A program made the position numbers and the translations under genes. From the NCBI GenBank assembly GCA_023548195.1, contig JAJHZJ010000496.1, positions 6,682,702 to 6,746,701 of the forward strand: 64,000 bases of DNA. The letters are read 5' to 3'. Shown one piece after another: positions 9,530 to 20,965 of the stretch. How positions within the stretch are numbered: the stretch's first letter is position 1; each line of letters begins with the position of its first letter. Origin of the DNA: Bettongia penicillata ogilbyi. Taxonomy: Eukaryota > Chordata > Mammalia > Diprotodontia > Potoroidae. The notes under the pieces were generated by a model. It ran no database searches. It was not told the origin of the DNA and saw nothing but the letters and a program-made list of their open reading frames with translations.

Positions 9530-10685
9530 GAGGATTGACTTTTGAATGTTTTTCCAGTGACTGAGGTTTCTCCATCCTGACTTACAGATGAATTTTGCCT
9601 AGGACTCTAGGACGATAAACTTATCTCACTAAAAGAACCATGTCTCTATGTTCATCCATCAAAGAGATCCATACCTCTCTATTTTTTTTCTCCCTTTTCC
9701 CTTCTGTCTTCCTTCAGAAATGGAATGAGTGAGAGATGGGAACTTCTTCTCCCCTTACCCCATAAGCAATTAATGGTGCTTTGGGTAGGGTAGAATAATG
9801 GCCATCCCCTGCTTAATGTGCATTTGTTACTTCAAGTAGTTGTAGTGGAAATGGTAATTTGTTATTATCATTATGGAAATCAAAATATGAGCATATTCAA
9901 AGGTTTCATTGAGTAAACTCTGTGTGAGGACATTTGAGTCAAAAATAAAATAACCTTTTGGAATCAGCCCCTGAGATCCAACTTGGAACTGAACCCAGAG
10001 TTTGTGTCATCAGGGCCATGGGTTAAGTTTATTTCAGATCTTAGAAACATGGCTTCCCAAGCAAGCTTAATGAATGGTTTTGGATGATGAAATGTATAGT
10101 TGCCTCTTACAGGTATGATTTTTGTGCTTCTATTAAAACTAAAGTGTCCTTTCCCCAATACCTCTGCATATGAAACTCTAGGGTGAGTTAGGCTATTAAA
10201 CAAATTAAGCAAAAAAGGGACTGATGAGGCTTCAGATTTTCTCTCTCTGATATTTTAAATACAAAGCCAGATTTTTACATAATAAAAGGGTATTTCTTTC
10301 GTGCCTATACTCTACCTTTCAGGAAAGTTGTTTCATTTTTTTTAACTTCAGATAAAGCCAAGGTCCCCTGTGTTGTTGGACAGCTGGCTTTAAAATCATT
10401 CAAATTTAAGTCTCATCACATTTTTCTCCTACTTCTCTTATGATTCACTTCAATGCATTTTTTTAATCCCTTCAACTCCTCCTCACTGAAAAAGAGGACC
10501 AGGATCAAGCCAATGTAAAATGAGGGAAAAACAGAAGGGTTTTTTTTTCTTGAGAAGTAGTTTCTCAAATTCCTTTGGTTTCATTTGGCTATGCTCTAGA
10601 GTCTGGAAAAATTGCTAATTATCACCTAGAGCTGAGAAAAAGAGAAATCAAACTTCTCAAGGGTTGGAGTGTTTAATTATATGTA
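9530..10685. other. unique non-coding sequence
   Basis: About 1.1 kb with no repeat I can name. The 82-codon minus frame at 9964-10212 has no recognisable motif. T-rich patches occur at 9680, 10330 and 10540. Confidence 0.45.
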
Positions 10686-10689
10686 ATAA

Positions 10690-10926
10690 CAGAGCTGGTC
10701 TGTAACCTCTCTAAGCCTCAGTTTTTTATCTGTAAAATGGATGTAATAATATGTGCCACTTTTCTCAGAGGATTGTTGTCAGGGAAATATTTTGTAAACC
10801 TCAAAGTATTCTAAAACAATAGCAATAGTAAATGAGTATAGTAATACTTACACCACGTGCTTCAGAGAATTATTGGAGAGAAGTACTATGTAAACCTCAA
10901 AGGATTATATAATAGTAGCAATAATA
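10690..10926 (+). repeat. MIR/THER1 SINE with duplicated tail
   Basis: Core 'taacctctctaagcctcag' and 'atctgtaaaatggatgtaataat' lead into 'gaggattgttgtcagggaaatattttgtaaacctcaaag'. The tail repeats in diverged form at about 10863-10926 ('agagaattattggagagaag...tgtaaacctcaaagg'). Confidence 0.65.
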
Positions 10927-11140
10927 AGGTACAGAGTGCTTTAAGGTTTGCAAACTGCTTTATACATAGTGTATAATCCTAATAAGAACTCTCTGAGGCA
11001 GCTGTTACTATTATCCCCATTTTACATATGAGGAAATTGTAGGTTAAGTGACTTGCCCAGGTTTACAAAACTAGTAAATGTCTGAGGCTGGATTTGAACA
11101 CACATCTTCCTGACTCCAGGTCCATCACTGTATCCATTCT
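10926..11140 (-). repeat. MIR SINE, antisense, near full length
   Basis: 'agtgctttaaggtttgcaaa' through 'ccccattttacatatgaggaaat' and 'agtgacttgcccaggtttac' to 'ttgaacacacatcttcctgactccaggtcca'. Confidence 0.8.
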
Positions 11141-11199
11141 CTTCCCCCTGCCCTGTTTTGCTGTCTTCTCTCCCTTCTCTTTTCCCTTCCTCTATCCCA

Positions 11200-11445
11200 A
11201 CTTTTTTTTTTTTTTTTACCTTTTCTACCCAGTTAGGTACCAAATAGTAAGGAAGAAAGAGAAACAAGAAGGAAGAAAGAGAAACATGGGTGGAAAGAAA
11301 GGAGAGGAAGAAAGGAGGGAAGAAAACATGAAGGAAGAAAGAGAAATATAGAAGGAATGAAGGAAATATGTAAGAAAAAGGAGGAAGAGAGAGAAAATGA
11401 ATAGAAGGAAGGAAGGAGAGGAGGGAAGGAATAAAGTTTTCCTTT
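11200..11445. repeat. poly(T) and GA-rich low-complexity tract
   Basis: An 18-base T run at about 11200-11218 is followed by about 190 bp of GGAAGAAAGA-type purine repeats. The reading frames over it are compositional. Confidence 0.9.
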
Positions 11446-11454
11446 AAAGTTTAT

Positions 11455-11830
11455 CAAGTCCCATTCTACATTTGACCCTGTGATTCCATAGCTAGACACA
11501 TATCCCAAGCAGTTCAAAAATAGAAAGTCTCTATATACGCTAATATATTTAGGGTGGCCCTTTATGTACCATTAAAGAACTGGAGACAAATTAAGTGCTC
11601 ATTGGTTAGGAACTTGCTAAGCCAGTTTTGTTAACGTGGATACAGTGAAATGGCATTGTGTCCTAAGCAAGGATGAACAGAAAGGATACTGAGAAGCATG
11701 AAGCAACACAAAGATAGAAATATATGCAAAGACTGAAGCAATTCAAATGGAAAGAGAATTACTAAAAATTGCCGTGGATTATTTTGTTATTATGATGATC
11801 AAACATCATGGCAAAGAAGAGAGATGGAAA
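11455..11830 (+). mobile_element. old L1 fragment (ORF2 C-terminus/3' part)
   Basis: It carries degraded versions of the phrases found at the ORF2 end of marsupial L1: 'agctagacacatatcccaa', 'gtaccattaaagaactggagacaaattaagtgctcattgg', 'gtggatacagtgaaatggcattgtg' and 'aaggatactgagaagcatgaagc'. All frames are broken. Confidence 0.6.
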
Positions 11831-11944
11831 TGTATCTTCTTAAATTTGTGATAAAGCAAGATCTTTTTAAAGAGATAAAAAATAGATCCCCAAGAATAGT
11901 TGGGATAGAAGGGACTCTCAATTAATTTCTATTTCTAACCATCA

Positions 11945-12140
11945 TTTAGAAGTGTCCTAAAGGAGTCAGGAGCTTCAGAAAGTGTCCAGGAGTGGAATGA
12001 GCTCTTTCATGAGGGAGAGAGTTCCACTTCACTGGAGATATTCAAGCAAAGGCTGGATGACCTAGTGTGTGCAACCTATTCAGCTACTGGTTACTTCACG
12101 ATGCCAAGTGAGGTCCCCTTCAGCTCTGAGATTCTTGGTT
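11945..12140 (+). repeat. CR1/L3 LINE 3' end
   Basis: 'gagagagttccacttcactggagatattcaagcaaaggctggatgacc' is the hallmark phrase of CR1/L3 3' UTRs, followed by 'agtgaggtccccttcagctctgagattc'. Confidence 0.75.
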
Positions 12141-12144
12141 ACTG

Positions 12145-12965
12145 TGATAACTTTCAGAGTAGAAAAGCTAGCCAAGCCATCTGGGCATCTCTTCTAACAA
12201 ATAACATACTCCAAATTTTTCAAGATGTCATTCAGTTCTGGGGGAAAATAAGCTTGCACAGAGGACCCTTTCTTCTTCATTATAACTACAAAAAATATAT
12301 TGAGTTTTCTATGTCTGATTTGGGAAATCAGTTTCTGTCTCCAATAACTGATTGTGTATTATCGCTGCATCTTTTATAAGTGAAGCATATTTCTATGGCT
12401 TAAAAATTGCTTTCTTGTGCAACGTGATAGAGTAATGAATTACATCCAAATGAGCCTTATATTCACCATGTCATAATGTGGAACTAGTCCCCAGTGGAAA
12501 TTTTTATTATCTAATACAGTCCTAGCTAATGTCTTCCTCTTATGGTTTGCATCTCAGAAGGCTTTGGTGACTCCCTGGAAAAGGCAGAGAAGACTATGAC
12601 TTGAAATCAAATTACCTTTTTTATAAACTCCCTAAATCACAGAAAGCACCTTAATATGCTTCCTCCCTCCGTATATGCAAATCAAATGTTGATGGAACAA
12701 AGGAAGCCATTTCAGTTCTATTGCGCATCATCTATGGGGAGAGAGAATGAAAACCTTTTTTTTAATAACAGAAATGGATATCCAGGTGGTTCTTACCGTC
12801 AGTAAAACTACGACTGTGGGTGTTTTCACTACTTCAGTCTGTTTTGTCCTGCTAACTCCATTCTGTAGGGAATGACTTGGAACGTTAGTCTGTACATTAT
12901 TTTAGTCAATATTCAAGAAGGTCTCATTTATTAGCCTGAATCAATCAATCAATATATACATACAC
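12145..12965. other. unique non-coding sequence
   Basis: I see no repeat or gene. The 104-codon frame at 12065-12379 begins inside the CR1/L3 fragment and has no domain. Confidence 0.45.
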
Positions 12966-12977
12966 ATTTACAAATAT

Positions 12978-12979
12978 AG

Positions 12980-13014
<35 letters not shown>

Positions 13015-13078
13015 GTGTGTGTGTGTGTGTATAGAGAGAGAGAGAGACAGAGTGTGTGTGTATGTGTGTGTGTGTGTC
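12978..13078. repeat. compound (TA)n(TG)n(GA)n microsatellite
   Basis: About 16 TA units, then TG units, a short GAGA run and TG again. Confidence 0.95.
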
Positions 13079-13164
13079 TGACTGCATGAAACCTCCTATG
13101 ATACCACCTCATTATAAATGTAATTGGTGTTTCTTAGAGACAGGATGTCATCTCCAAGTTGGAT

Positions 13165-13328
13165 TTGGAGTCTGAGACACAAGGGTTCTAATACCAGCTC
13201 TTCTACCAATTGCCTGTGTGACCATGGGTAAGTTAAGTTTCCTGAGCCTCAGTTTCCTCATCTATAAAATGAGGGGGTTAGATTAGAATACCCCAGAAGT
13301 CCTTTCAACTTATAGATCTAAGATCCTA
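13165..13328 (+). repeat. MIR/THER1 SINE
   Basis: 'ggagtctgagacacaagggttctaat', 'gcctgtgtgaccatgggtaagtta', 'gagcctcagtttcctcatct' and 'agtcctttcaacttatagatc' in order. Confidence 0.85.
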
Positions 13329-13389
13329 AATCCTGTAACCTCTAAGATCTCTTCTAACACAAAGTCTAGCCTTCTTTGATCATAATGTT

Positions 13390-13720
13390 GGAATGTTAAA
13401 AATGATTTTGTCCAACTCTGTCTACCTAATTTAATGGCACCCCTTTATTTTGGTTAGCCAGAACCAAATTCTTGGACCCTGTCAATTGAAAGGAAACCTT
13501 ACATTTCATGAAATTGCTCATTCCATTATCTGAGTTATGAGCAAGCTCTTCCTTAATGTCTACCTTTTGTTCCTACCTATTAGTCTCTCTCTGGAATCCT
13601 ACTGAATAAAGTCAGTTCTTCTTTCTCTGTCTTTCAGGTATTAGAAGGATTGATAGGTATTGATTCAAATATTGACAGAATTAACCTGTCACCTTCCCAA
13701 CCACCACTAAATATTTCTTT
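13390..13720 (-). repeat. possible CR1/L3 LINE 3' end, antisense
   Basis: 'gagcaagctcttccttaatgtc', 'cttctttctctgtctttcaggtatta' and 'ttcttttctttaagataaacagctctaggtcc' resemble the reverse complement of the CR1/L3 terminal block. Weak match. Confidence 0.35.
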
Positions 13721-13749
13721 TCTTTAAGATAAACAGCTCTAGGTCCTCT

Positions 13750-13835
13750 ACCATATGTCTTTATTATGTATCCCCAGCTCTTTTCATAGTGGTTCATACA
13801 TAATAAGCCCTTAATAAATGTTAACTGGATGACTG
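13750..13835 (+). repeat. L2 LINE 3' terminus
   Basis: 'ctcttttcatagtggttcatacataataagcccttaataaatgttaactg' is the L2 end. Confidence 0.65.
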
Positions 13836-13939
13836 TTTTAATCTTGTTTCTATATCTCTATGGTTCAGCACGTTGCCTTGTACCCAGTTAGACCTTGAAT
13901 TATCTTGAATTTAAGGGAATTAGGCCTGTATATCGAAAC

Positions 13940-14179
13940 CAGTGGTTCTCAAAGTATAAAACTCTGGGGCCTGTAAGCATCCCCAAAGCCTTTTTGGGGG
14001 ATACATGAGATTAAAATTATTTTCATAATAATACCAAAATGTTTTAATTTCTAATAAGGTAACTATGGATAGATATAAGCCATGTAAACAAAAGCTTTCA
14101 GGAGGTTCTCATTTATTTACAAGTATTAATATTACTCATATATATTTACAAGTATAAGTGAGTCCTGAGGGAAATACTG
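13940..14179 (+). mobile_element. hAT element, internally deleted (MITE-like)
   Basis: It begins CAGTGGTTCTCAAAG, a hAT/Charlie-type terminal inverted repeat. It runs through 'gagattaaaattattttcataataatacc' and jumps at about 14042 to 'ttaatttctaataaggtaac...gatagatataagcc'. The right end 'gtcctgagggaaatactg' is a worn counterpart of the left end. It has the two ends of a longer transposon without the transposase. The same family, with transposase sequence, occurs at 63527-64000. Confidence 0.7.
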
Positions 14180-14444
14180 ATCTAAGTTTTTCCCCCAGAA
14201 AATTAATATTTCTTATTATGCTCCCTTTTTATCCTCGCTCAAGCATTGTTTGTCTTCCTGACTTTGTGGATTTCTATACATGGAGGCTTTTTCTCCACCC
14301 CTAAAAAGAGATCTGCTTGGGAAAAAAAAGAATCTAGGTGTACATTTTAAAAATAAAATTGAAGATTCATTCAAGTTTTAAATGAGCCTGATTTTTTAGG
14401 GGGAAAAGTGTTGAGTATATTACATGATCCTATTTTCTCTACTA

Positions 14445-14700
14445 TAATAATAGTTAACATTTATATAGTCTTATTATGTTCTAGGTACTGTGCTAAGCAC
14501 CTTAAACTTATTATTTCACTTGGTTCTCACTATACCCCTGGGGAACAGGCATTATTATTATTATTTTACAGGTGAGGACACTGAGGCAGACAAAGGTTAA
14601 ATGACTTGACCAGGGTAACACAGCTATTGAGTGGCTAAGGAAGAATTTGAACTCAGGTCTTCCAGATTTGTCTAGCACTCTATCTACTGTGTCACCTCAC
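14445..14700 (-). repeat. MIR SINE, antisense, full length
   Basis: 'ataatagttaacatttatatag', 'gtactgtgctaagcacctta', 'ttacaggtgaggacactgagg', 'atgacttgaccagggtaacacagct' and 'tctagcactctatctactgtgtcacct' in order. Confidence 0.85.
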
Positions 14701-14984
14701 ATGTCTCCTAATCCTTTTCTTTTGTAAAAGCAAAGTTTTGTTTTAGATTGTACATAACCTGAGAGAGCCTCATCTCTAAGGCTCATTAAGGTCTGTGAGA
14801 CCAAGTTCATTTTCGTTTCTCTTTTGCAGGGGGAAGTGCTGTTACTTTACTGATTGTCCACATATAAGAAAGTACTGCTAACGCAGATTAAATTTAAATG
14901 TATATGGATACACATTTACCCCCCAGAGAGCCATATTCCTATATTATTTTTTTAAATGTATTTTGTCTTTATTTTATTTTTAAT

Positions 14985-15215
14985 TTAATTGGCTCTATTT
15001 TATTTTTATCTTTTAAAAGTTTTAATTGAATAAAAATCATTTCCATAATTTAGTACAATGAGAAAGACAATTGCACATGAAATTGCAAATCTACTATGCC
15101 CAGTTTGCTATTCCTTTCAAATATACAACAAAATTATTGTGTAGATTTCTTTTTTCCTTTTTTCTTCCATCCCCCATCCTAGAGTTGACTATCATTAGAT
15201 ACAAAAAGGCATAAC
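14985..15215 (-). mobile_element. L1 3' UTR fragment, antisense
   Basis: 'catgaaattgcaaatctacta', 'ttgctattcctttcaaatatacaacaaaattattgtgta' and the T-rich/CCCATCC block before 'gactatcattagatacaaa' match phrases seen antisense in marsupial L1 3' regions, from memory. Confidence 0.5.
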
Positions 15216-16190
15216 AATCTTACCTTAACATCTCAATATCACCCTGTTACTTGTAGCTTTTACATTTTTATATGGAACATAGGTCTTTATCCTCTTCTCA
15301 TTTGTTAATATTAGTCTTTTACTGATGAATTTGCTATGATGTAATATTTTAGACATGATCTGGATTTTATGTTTTAAGTAGGAATTTGTCTCCTTTCCAA
15401 TTTTTAGTTTAAAGCCCTTTGAATTATACAGTCAAGTATCCAAATATCTGACTTTCATTCCTTTTCTTGTCTTAGACAACAATTCATCATTATCATTCCA
15501 CCATTTTAAACCATATTCCAGAAAACTCAATTCCCCATTTCAATACTGTTCAGCCAGCATTTAGAACCTCCCTCCTATCCCAGAGTCCCAGCCCTCAAAT
15601 CAACGAAAACACCTCCTGTGCTCATGAGTCTTTCTGTTTTCTGATCTAGACTCCAGTCATTAGACATCCTTTCTTGACTTCTTTTGGCAATATATTTTAC
15701 ACCTACATGAATGACTAAAGAAAAAACTACTGACAGATTTGATAAATTTGAATGTTTATAATTTTATAATTATGAATTGAATGTTTATAATTTATATAAT
15801 AAACATATATAAATGTTTATAAATTTTATATTTCAAAATTGGATTGAGCTATTTCATCTGAGCAAAGGTCACAAAGGGAATATGGTCATTTGGACCCAAC
15901 AGGCAGCCAAGTCAAGTCACATGAAACTTCACAGACTACTTAATCTTTTATCCTCCTTGTGTCCTTTTCTTTTAACTGTAAAATCTTTCATAATTTCCTC
16001 ACCAATCATGTTGAGTCTGTATGTAAATGCCCTCTCTACCTAGGTTTATAGTAACTCTAGACTCGGTACGTGTATTGTTTATTTATGTTACTGTTATGTT
16101 TTTGGATAGGGATTGAGACCAGACTTGTGATTTCATTGGCAATTCCCAGAAGGAAATTTCCTCTACAAATATAAGTTGGTACATTTGCTT
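15216..16190. other. unique AT-rich sequence
   Basis: Includes a palindrome-rich ATTTATAAA block at 15750-15835. No gene recognised. Confidence 0.45.
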
Positions 16191-16194
16191 CAGT

Positions 16195-16335
16195 TTACGA
16201 TTTTAGAGCTTGGTTTGTAGCACTGAAAGGCTAAGTGATTTGCCCAGGCCACAAATCTAATATGTATCAGAGACAAGACGTGCACTGTGTCTTCCTGGTT
16301 TGGAAGCCCACTCTCAATCCAATATGCCATGCCAC
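16195..16335 (-). repeat. MIR-type SINE, antisense
   Basis: 'ctgaaaggctaagtgatttgcccaggccac', then a drifted 'atcagagacaagacgtgcactgtgtcttcctgg'. Confidence 0.65.
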
Positions 16336-16416
16336 TATTGTTGTAGTAGAGCATTTACATTTCTGTGTGGATTCATATCTAGTTTATTTAGCAACATTTA
16401 TTTCAATCATATATTG

Positions 16417-16441
16417 AAACATACATACATACGTACATACA
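16417..16441. repeat. (ATAC)n microsatellite
   Basis: Six imperfect tetranucleotide units. Confidence 0.85.
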
Positions 16442-16845
16442 AAAAGAACATACTGTTATTCAATAGCTAAGTCCCAATTAGTGAAAATAATGAATCTCAT
16501 AAAGTGGTAGATGCATTTGGATTCACACAATTTGAAGTTATAATGATATAAAATATGGTAATTGGTTCCAGTCAAATGAAAATATTTAGTACATATTTAA
16601 ATAATGCAACCACTTCATGAGACTCATTATTCTAACTAAATGAGACTTGGTTATACAAAGAGCAAAACAAGATAATTGAGGCAAGGTCAGTAGTGTTATT
16701 GTAGCATGGTCTCTTCATGGGAGAGGAAGACTGCCCAGAAACAACTTTTGGAATCTACCCTTGTTCTAAGCAGAAGTTAAATTTACCATATTAAATAGAA
16801 CTTCTCGGTGTCAATTTACTGTCACCAGAATATTTTCTCATAGTA
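16442..16845. other. unique non-coding sequence
   Basis: No recognisable repeat or gene between the ATAC run and the next SINE. Confidence 0.4.
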
Positions 16846-16849
16846 TCAT

Positions 16850-17040
16850 GTACTTGGGAATGTAAGAGGATCAAAAATAATATCTAGTCTAAACCCTTCA
16901 TTTTATAGGTGGTGCAACTGAGGCCTAGAGGAACAAAGAAATGTATACAAGCTCATCCAGAAAGTAAATGTTAGAAGCATCCAGAAGTAAATATTGAACG
17001 ATTCTCCGGCCAGTGTCTTTTCCATCATCACACTGTCTCT
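16850..17040 (-). repeat. MIR-type SINE, antisense
   Basis: 'ttcattttataggtggtgcaactgaggcctagagg' then a drifted 'caagctcatccagaaagtaaatg'. An 'agaagcatccagaa' stretch looks locally duplicated. Confidence 0.65.
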
Positions 17041-17224
17041 CTATGCCAATGGTTTGCAATTAACCCATACCAGAATCCATGAAACAAATGGAGAAACCAA
17101 AACCAAACCAAAATATATACTCTATGTAGAGAATGAAATACTTTTTAAGGCTTCCTGAGAGAAATTCATGAATGTTTTGATGGTGGTCTAGCTTTTAGCC
17201 AAATTCTTGAGTTTTCTTCACTGA

Positions 17225-17345
17225 AGCAATGTGTCCTCCTCAACAGTAGGAATTGTCTCATTGTTCAGATATATATCTCTAGCATGTAGAACTGTGCTTG
17301 GCACATCATTGGGATTTAATACATTTTAGTTGACCAATTGACAAG
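17225..17345 (+). repeat. L2 LINE 3' terminus
   Basis: 'agtaggaattgtctcattgtt' and 'tagaactgtgcttggcacatcattgggatttaatacatt' are the L2 terminal phrases. Confidence 0.65.
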
Positions 17346-18390
17346 TGGGCTATAGAAGACATTATTTTTGTGATATGATTGGATTGGATGGCTTCTAGGA
17401 TTCTGAAAATGAAATTCTCTAACTCTATGATCCTTTTAAAATTACTTTTTGCAGTGAACAAAAATCTATTTTCTCCCCCTCACCTTGATCATTATGATGA
17501 TGTCTCCTCCAGCTATGAAGAGGTGGGACTTAATTGCAAGCTTCCAAGGAAGTCACTAGATATCATGTATCCCATCCCCTTCTTTCCTCCCATTCTCCAC
17601 TTGGAAGCCTAGCTATCTAGAAGCATGGCACCTTTTCATGTGTTTTAAACTGCTGAAGACAAAGAGTGACTTTGTTTCAAGTGGTGTTTTTCCTCCTTTA
17701 GTGATATCACTATGGAGGATTATATCAGCACTCTCACTGTATTTTCATAAATTTCACATTATCCACTCTTTAACTACAGAACTGGTATGGTATGAGCAAT
17801 AACACTAAAAAACTCTTCTCGATTATAGCTCAGCCCTATCCTGGAAGAACCATTCTAAGGATGATGAGTTAATTCAGTATTTTTGCTTCCCTGCTTCTTG
17901 TTTATTCAGCTGCAACCTTTTAAAAGAGTTACAATTCACCAATTATACACTATTATGCTATGACACCCAGTGGTGTGCGCTGACTTTTTAAAGCTGCAGA
18001 TGGTATTGCATGAGGTGAGCTGCTTCCTAAGAAGGCTGAAAACAATGCAATGCTATTTGGCTCCTCTATATTGGGCAAGGTCTGAAGTCCTTTAAATTGA
18101 AATCATTCTGCTTCATTTATTTTTCAGTGGTTCAACCCATAGTTAGGTTGTTGGGGGGCACTGTGGCAGGAACTGGAGCAGAAGGCATAGGGATGGTTAT
18201 GAGATGTGACTTAGAATTTCATCTGCATCCTGTCTTTAGCAATAGGAACCATAGGTGACATATAGTTAGTAAGGGGAAATTTGAATTCCTTTATGATTAC
18301 CTTAAGAGTGTCATCCCATTATATTAAATAAGTGGAAATGCCAATGAAATGAATGCCTGCTGACAAAAAGTACCAGCATCAAAACCATTG
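17346..18390. other. unique sequence, candidate conserved non-coding island
   Basis: About 1 kb without identifiable repeats. 17935-18150 has balanced composition and E-box/CAAT-like words and could be a regulatory element. This is a guess from the absence of repeat drift. The 77-codon frame at 17379-17612 has no domain. Confidence 0.3.
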
Positions 18391-18394
18391 GGAA

Positions 18395-18460
18395 GGATCG
18401 ATAGTGTAATGGAAAGAACATTGGACTAGGAACATTGGACAGAACTATAGTCAGAGGAAT
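18395..18460 (+). repeat. MIR-type SINE head fragment
   Basis: 'gatcgatagtgtaatggaaagaacattggactagg' is a SINE head; the core is missing. Confidence 0.5.
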
Positions 18461-18754
18461 AATTAGGATGAGGGGACTGAGTCTTTGTTCCAGGATCCCA
18501 AAAGGTAGGATTTTTAATCATTTATCTACAAAGCACTGAAATATGCATCTTTTTAGGAAGAAAAATTCTTTAGAAGAGGGAAATTCCAAACAATAGCCTC
18601 CTCTCTAGGGGTGACAGCCCAGGCAGACCCTTCTCTGGATCTAGTAGCAGCAGAGATGTTCTTTAGCAGCAGTCTGCTTGTTTGTCCCTAAAGTTTTGTC
18701 CAATCTTCCCCCTTTAGAACAGACTTGAGAATATGTTTTGCCACACTTGCCCTG

Positions 18755-18970
18755 GATGCAAAAATTCCTAGTTCTGCTTCTGTTTGCAATCTTGGCATAC
18801 AATCAACTAGCTTTGTGACTTTGGTCAAATCACTTGATTTCGATAGACTTCTGTTTCCCTCTCTGTAGAATGGGAGTGATGATGCTGACTCTCCCTACCA
18901 CATGGGGTTGTTGTGAGATTAAAAGACAAGAGAGGCAAATGTCATTTGTAAATTGGAAAGCATAAACACA
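18755..18970 (+). repeat. MIR/THER1 SINE
   Basis: 'gctttgtgactttggtcaaatcacttg', 'tctgtagaatgggagtgatgatg' and 'ggttgttgtgagattaaaa' in order, with the tail 'catttgtaaattggaaag'. Confidence 0.75.
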
Positions 18971-19254
18971 AGGAAAAGTGCTATTGGTATCATAAAAATA
19001 TCAAAAGTTGGAATGTCTCCAGCAAGTTGACCGTAGCCCATTTTACAGACTCATTTAAGGACATGAATGAGAGTCACACAAGGATGGGCACAACAAGGAT
19101 ATGTATAACTTTGTAAGTAATGACCAACTGGATAAGATCATTGATCCTTGGGGATTTTTTAGTATAAATATTTCAGAAGATGCTTGCCTCTTTATCCAAT
19201 TGCAGAGATGGTTGGGACTCTCAAACTAGCCTGTTATGTTGGGAAAAAAATGCT

Positions 19255-19375
19255 ATACTTGGCTGTTAGATGAGATCTGGGTTAAAATTCCACCAATGAC
19301 ACTTGCCAGCTCTGTTACCTTGAGTGAATCACTTAACATTTCTTAGCCTCTGCTTCTCTAAAATCTGAATAATTT
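19255..19375 (+). repeat. MIR/THER1 SINE, 3' truncated
   Basis: 'gatgagatctgggttaaaattcc', 'gccagctctgttaccttgagtgaatcacttaac' and 'tagcctctgcttctctaaaat'. Confidence 0.7.
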
Positions 19376-19394
19376 ATAAACAAACAAAAATTAA

Positions 19395-19645
19395 CAATGT
19401 TGTTTAACAATTCAACTCTTCATGGTTCCCATTTGGAGTTTTCTTGACAAATGTACTGGAGTGGTTTTCCATTTCCTTCTCCAGTTCATTTTATAAATAA
19501 GGAAACCAAGGCAAACAGAATCAAGTGAATTGCTTAGAGTTACACAGCTAGGAAGTGTCTGGGGCCAGATTTAAACTCGGGTTTTCCTTCCTTCCAGGGC
19601 TGTCACTCTGTCCAGGGTACCATCTAGCTGCTCTGCACACTGGGT
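19395..19645 (-). repeat. tRNA-headed marsupial SINE, antisense
   Basis: It starts with the tail block 'ttcttgacaaatgtactggagtggttttccatttccttct'. The core is 'agttacacagctaggaagtgtctgg' and it ends in the reverse complement of the head, 'ccatctagctgct'. Confidence 0.85.
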
Positions 19646-19744
19646 TTTAGTGAGGCTCAAAAGACATAGTGTGTGCAAAAATGGCTTATGATCCTCAAAA
19701 TGCAATATAAATTAAGTATTTACAAGAGGTTAAACCTTACAGAT

Positions 19745-19990
19745 ATCTAGGCAGCAAAGGGGATCAAGTTCTGGTCCTGGTGTCAGGAAAACCTGAGTTC
19801 AAATACAGTTTCAGACACTTGCTAGCTTTGTGACCTTGAGTGAGCCATAACCCCTGCTTGTCTACTTCTTCAGCTGTAAAATGGGGATAATGCTGGTACC
19901 TGCATCCCAGGTCTAATGTGAGGGAAAAAGGAGATAATATTTAAGTGCTGAGCATAGTGTCTAGCACATAGTAGGTAAGACTTACTGCTT
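19745..19990 (+). repeat. THER1/MIR SINE, full length
   Basis: Head 'aggcagcaaaggggatcaag', 'ctgagttcaaatacagtttcagacacttgctagctttgtgacc', 'gtaaaatggggataatgctgg', ending in the L2-like terminus 'gtgtctagcacatagtaggtaag'. Confidence 0.85.
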
Positions 19991-20044
19991 TCCTTCCTTC
20001 TTAAATATTACATATATAAAATAATAAATAAATATTATTTAATA

Positions 20045-20145
20045 AATGTTTCCCTCCCTCCTTCTTTCCTTAGTGCATCCCTTCATTCTTTCTTCCTCCC
20101 TTCTGTCTTTCCTTCCTTTCTTCTTTCGTTCTTTTTCTAGGGATA
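20045..20145. repeat. polypyrimidine tract
   Basis: CTTCC/TTTCT words without a fixed unit, just downstream of an AATAAATATT-rich stretch. Confidence 0.85.
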
Positions 20146-20834
20146 ATAAAGGCAAATACATAGCTATTCTGATTCTTATTTCATTTTTCTTACTGTGTTC
20201 AATGAAATTCATCTGGAAGTGTTAGAAGGCTAAGTCACTACCTACTTACTTTTTTATGTTTAATGCTCTGTGAACTACTGTGCTGGTGGATAAAGTAATT
20301 TATTTTTGTAATTGAATGTAAGTGTTGGGATAGGCAGTTATCATTTGCATTTTCCCTGAAAAGTATGTGCAGGACAATCTTAATAGGAGGTAGAACCAGA
20401 GGAATGATATGTAAGTATTATGCCAGTTCTGATGTGATTTTTATTTTTTCTCACTGGCATCTATATTTTGAAAGGATTTTTAGTTCCATATAGCTTGGAT
20501 GATGATGATCATCCTCACCACCATCATTATCATCTGAATTAATAGTGATACAAAATCTATCATTTGATAGCCAGTCTTGTTAGAGGTGGACTTAACATTG
20601 AGATCCTGTTAATTCAGGTTTAATTTTGGAACAAAATGAGGCATTTGTAAGTTATTGAACAGCTTATGAAAGGTAGTTTGCTTCACTCTACTCTTGCAAG
20701 AGTGTGCCACATGAATGGAGGGCACTTGGCTTCTATTCATATGGAAATGGCTGGTTGACAGCACAGGATATGGTGACTCATCAATGAAATTAGAGGAGGC
20801 CCTTAATTCCATGTGGATGGAGGAGAACAAGGGT
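20146..20834. other. unique non-coding sequence
   Basis: Contains a short GAT/CAC trinucleotide run at about 20500-20535. No gene; the 73-codon minus frame (20609-20830) has no motif. Confidence 0.45.
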
Positions 20835-20965
20835 CAGTGTTACCTCAAGTCCCTCTTCTGACACTGTGTGTTCTTGGCCAAGTCCTGTTACCTCACTAGG
20901 CTCAGGTTCCTAATCTATAAAATAAAGAGGTAGCACTACATAACATCCAAGATCTCTTCTAGCTC
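20835..20965 (+). repeat. MIR-type SINE
   Basis: 'gtgtgttcttggccaagtcctgttacctcactaggctcagg' and 'ctaatctataaaataaagagg', then 'atctcttctagctcta'. Confidence 0.75.
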
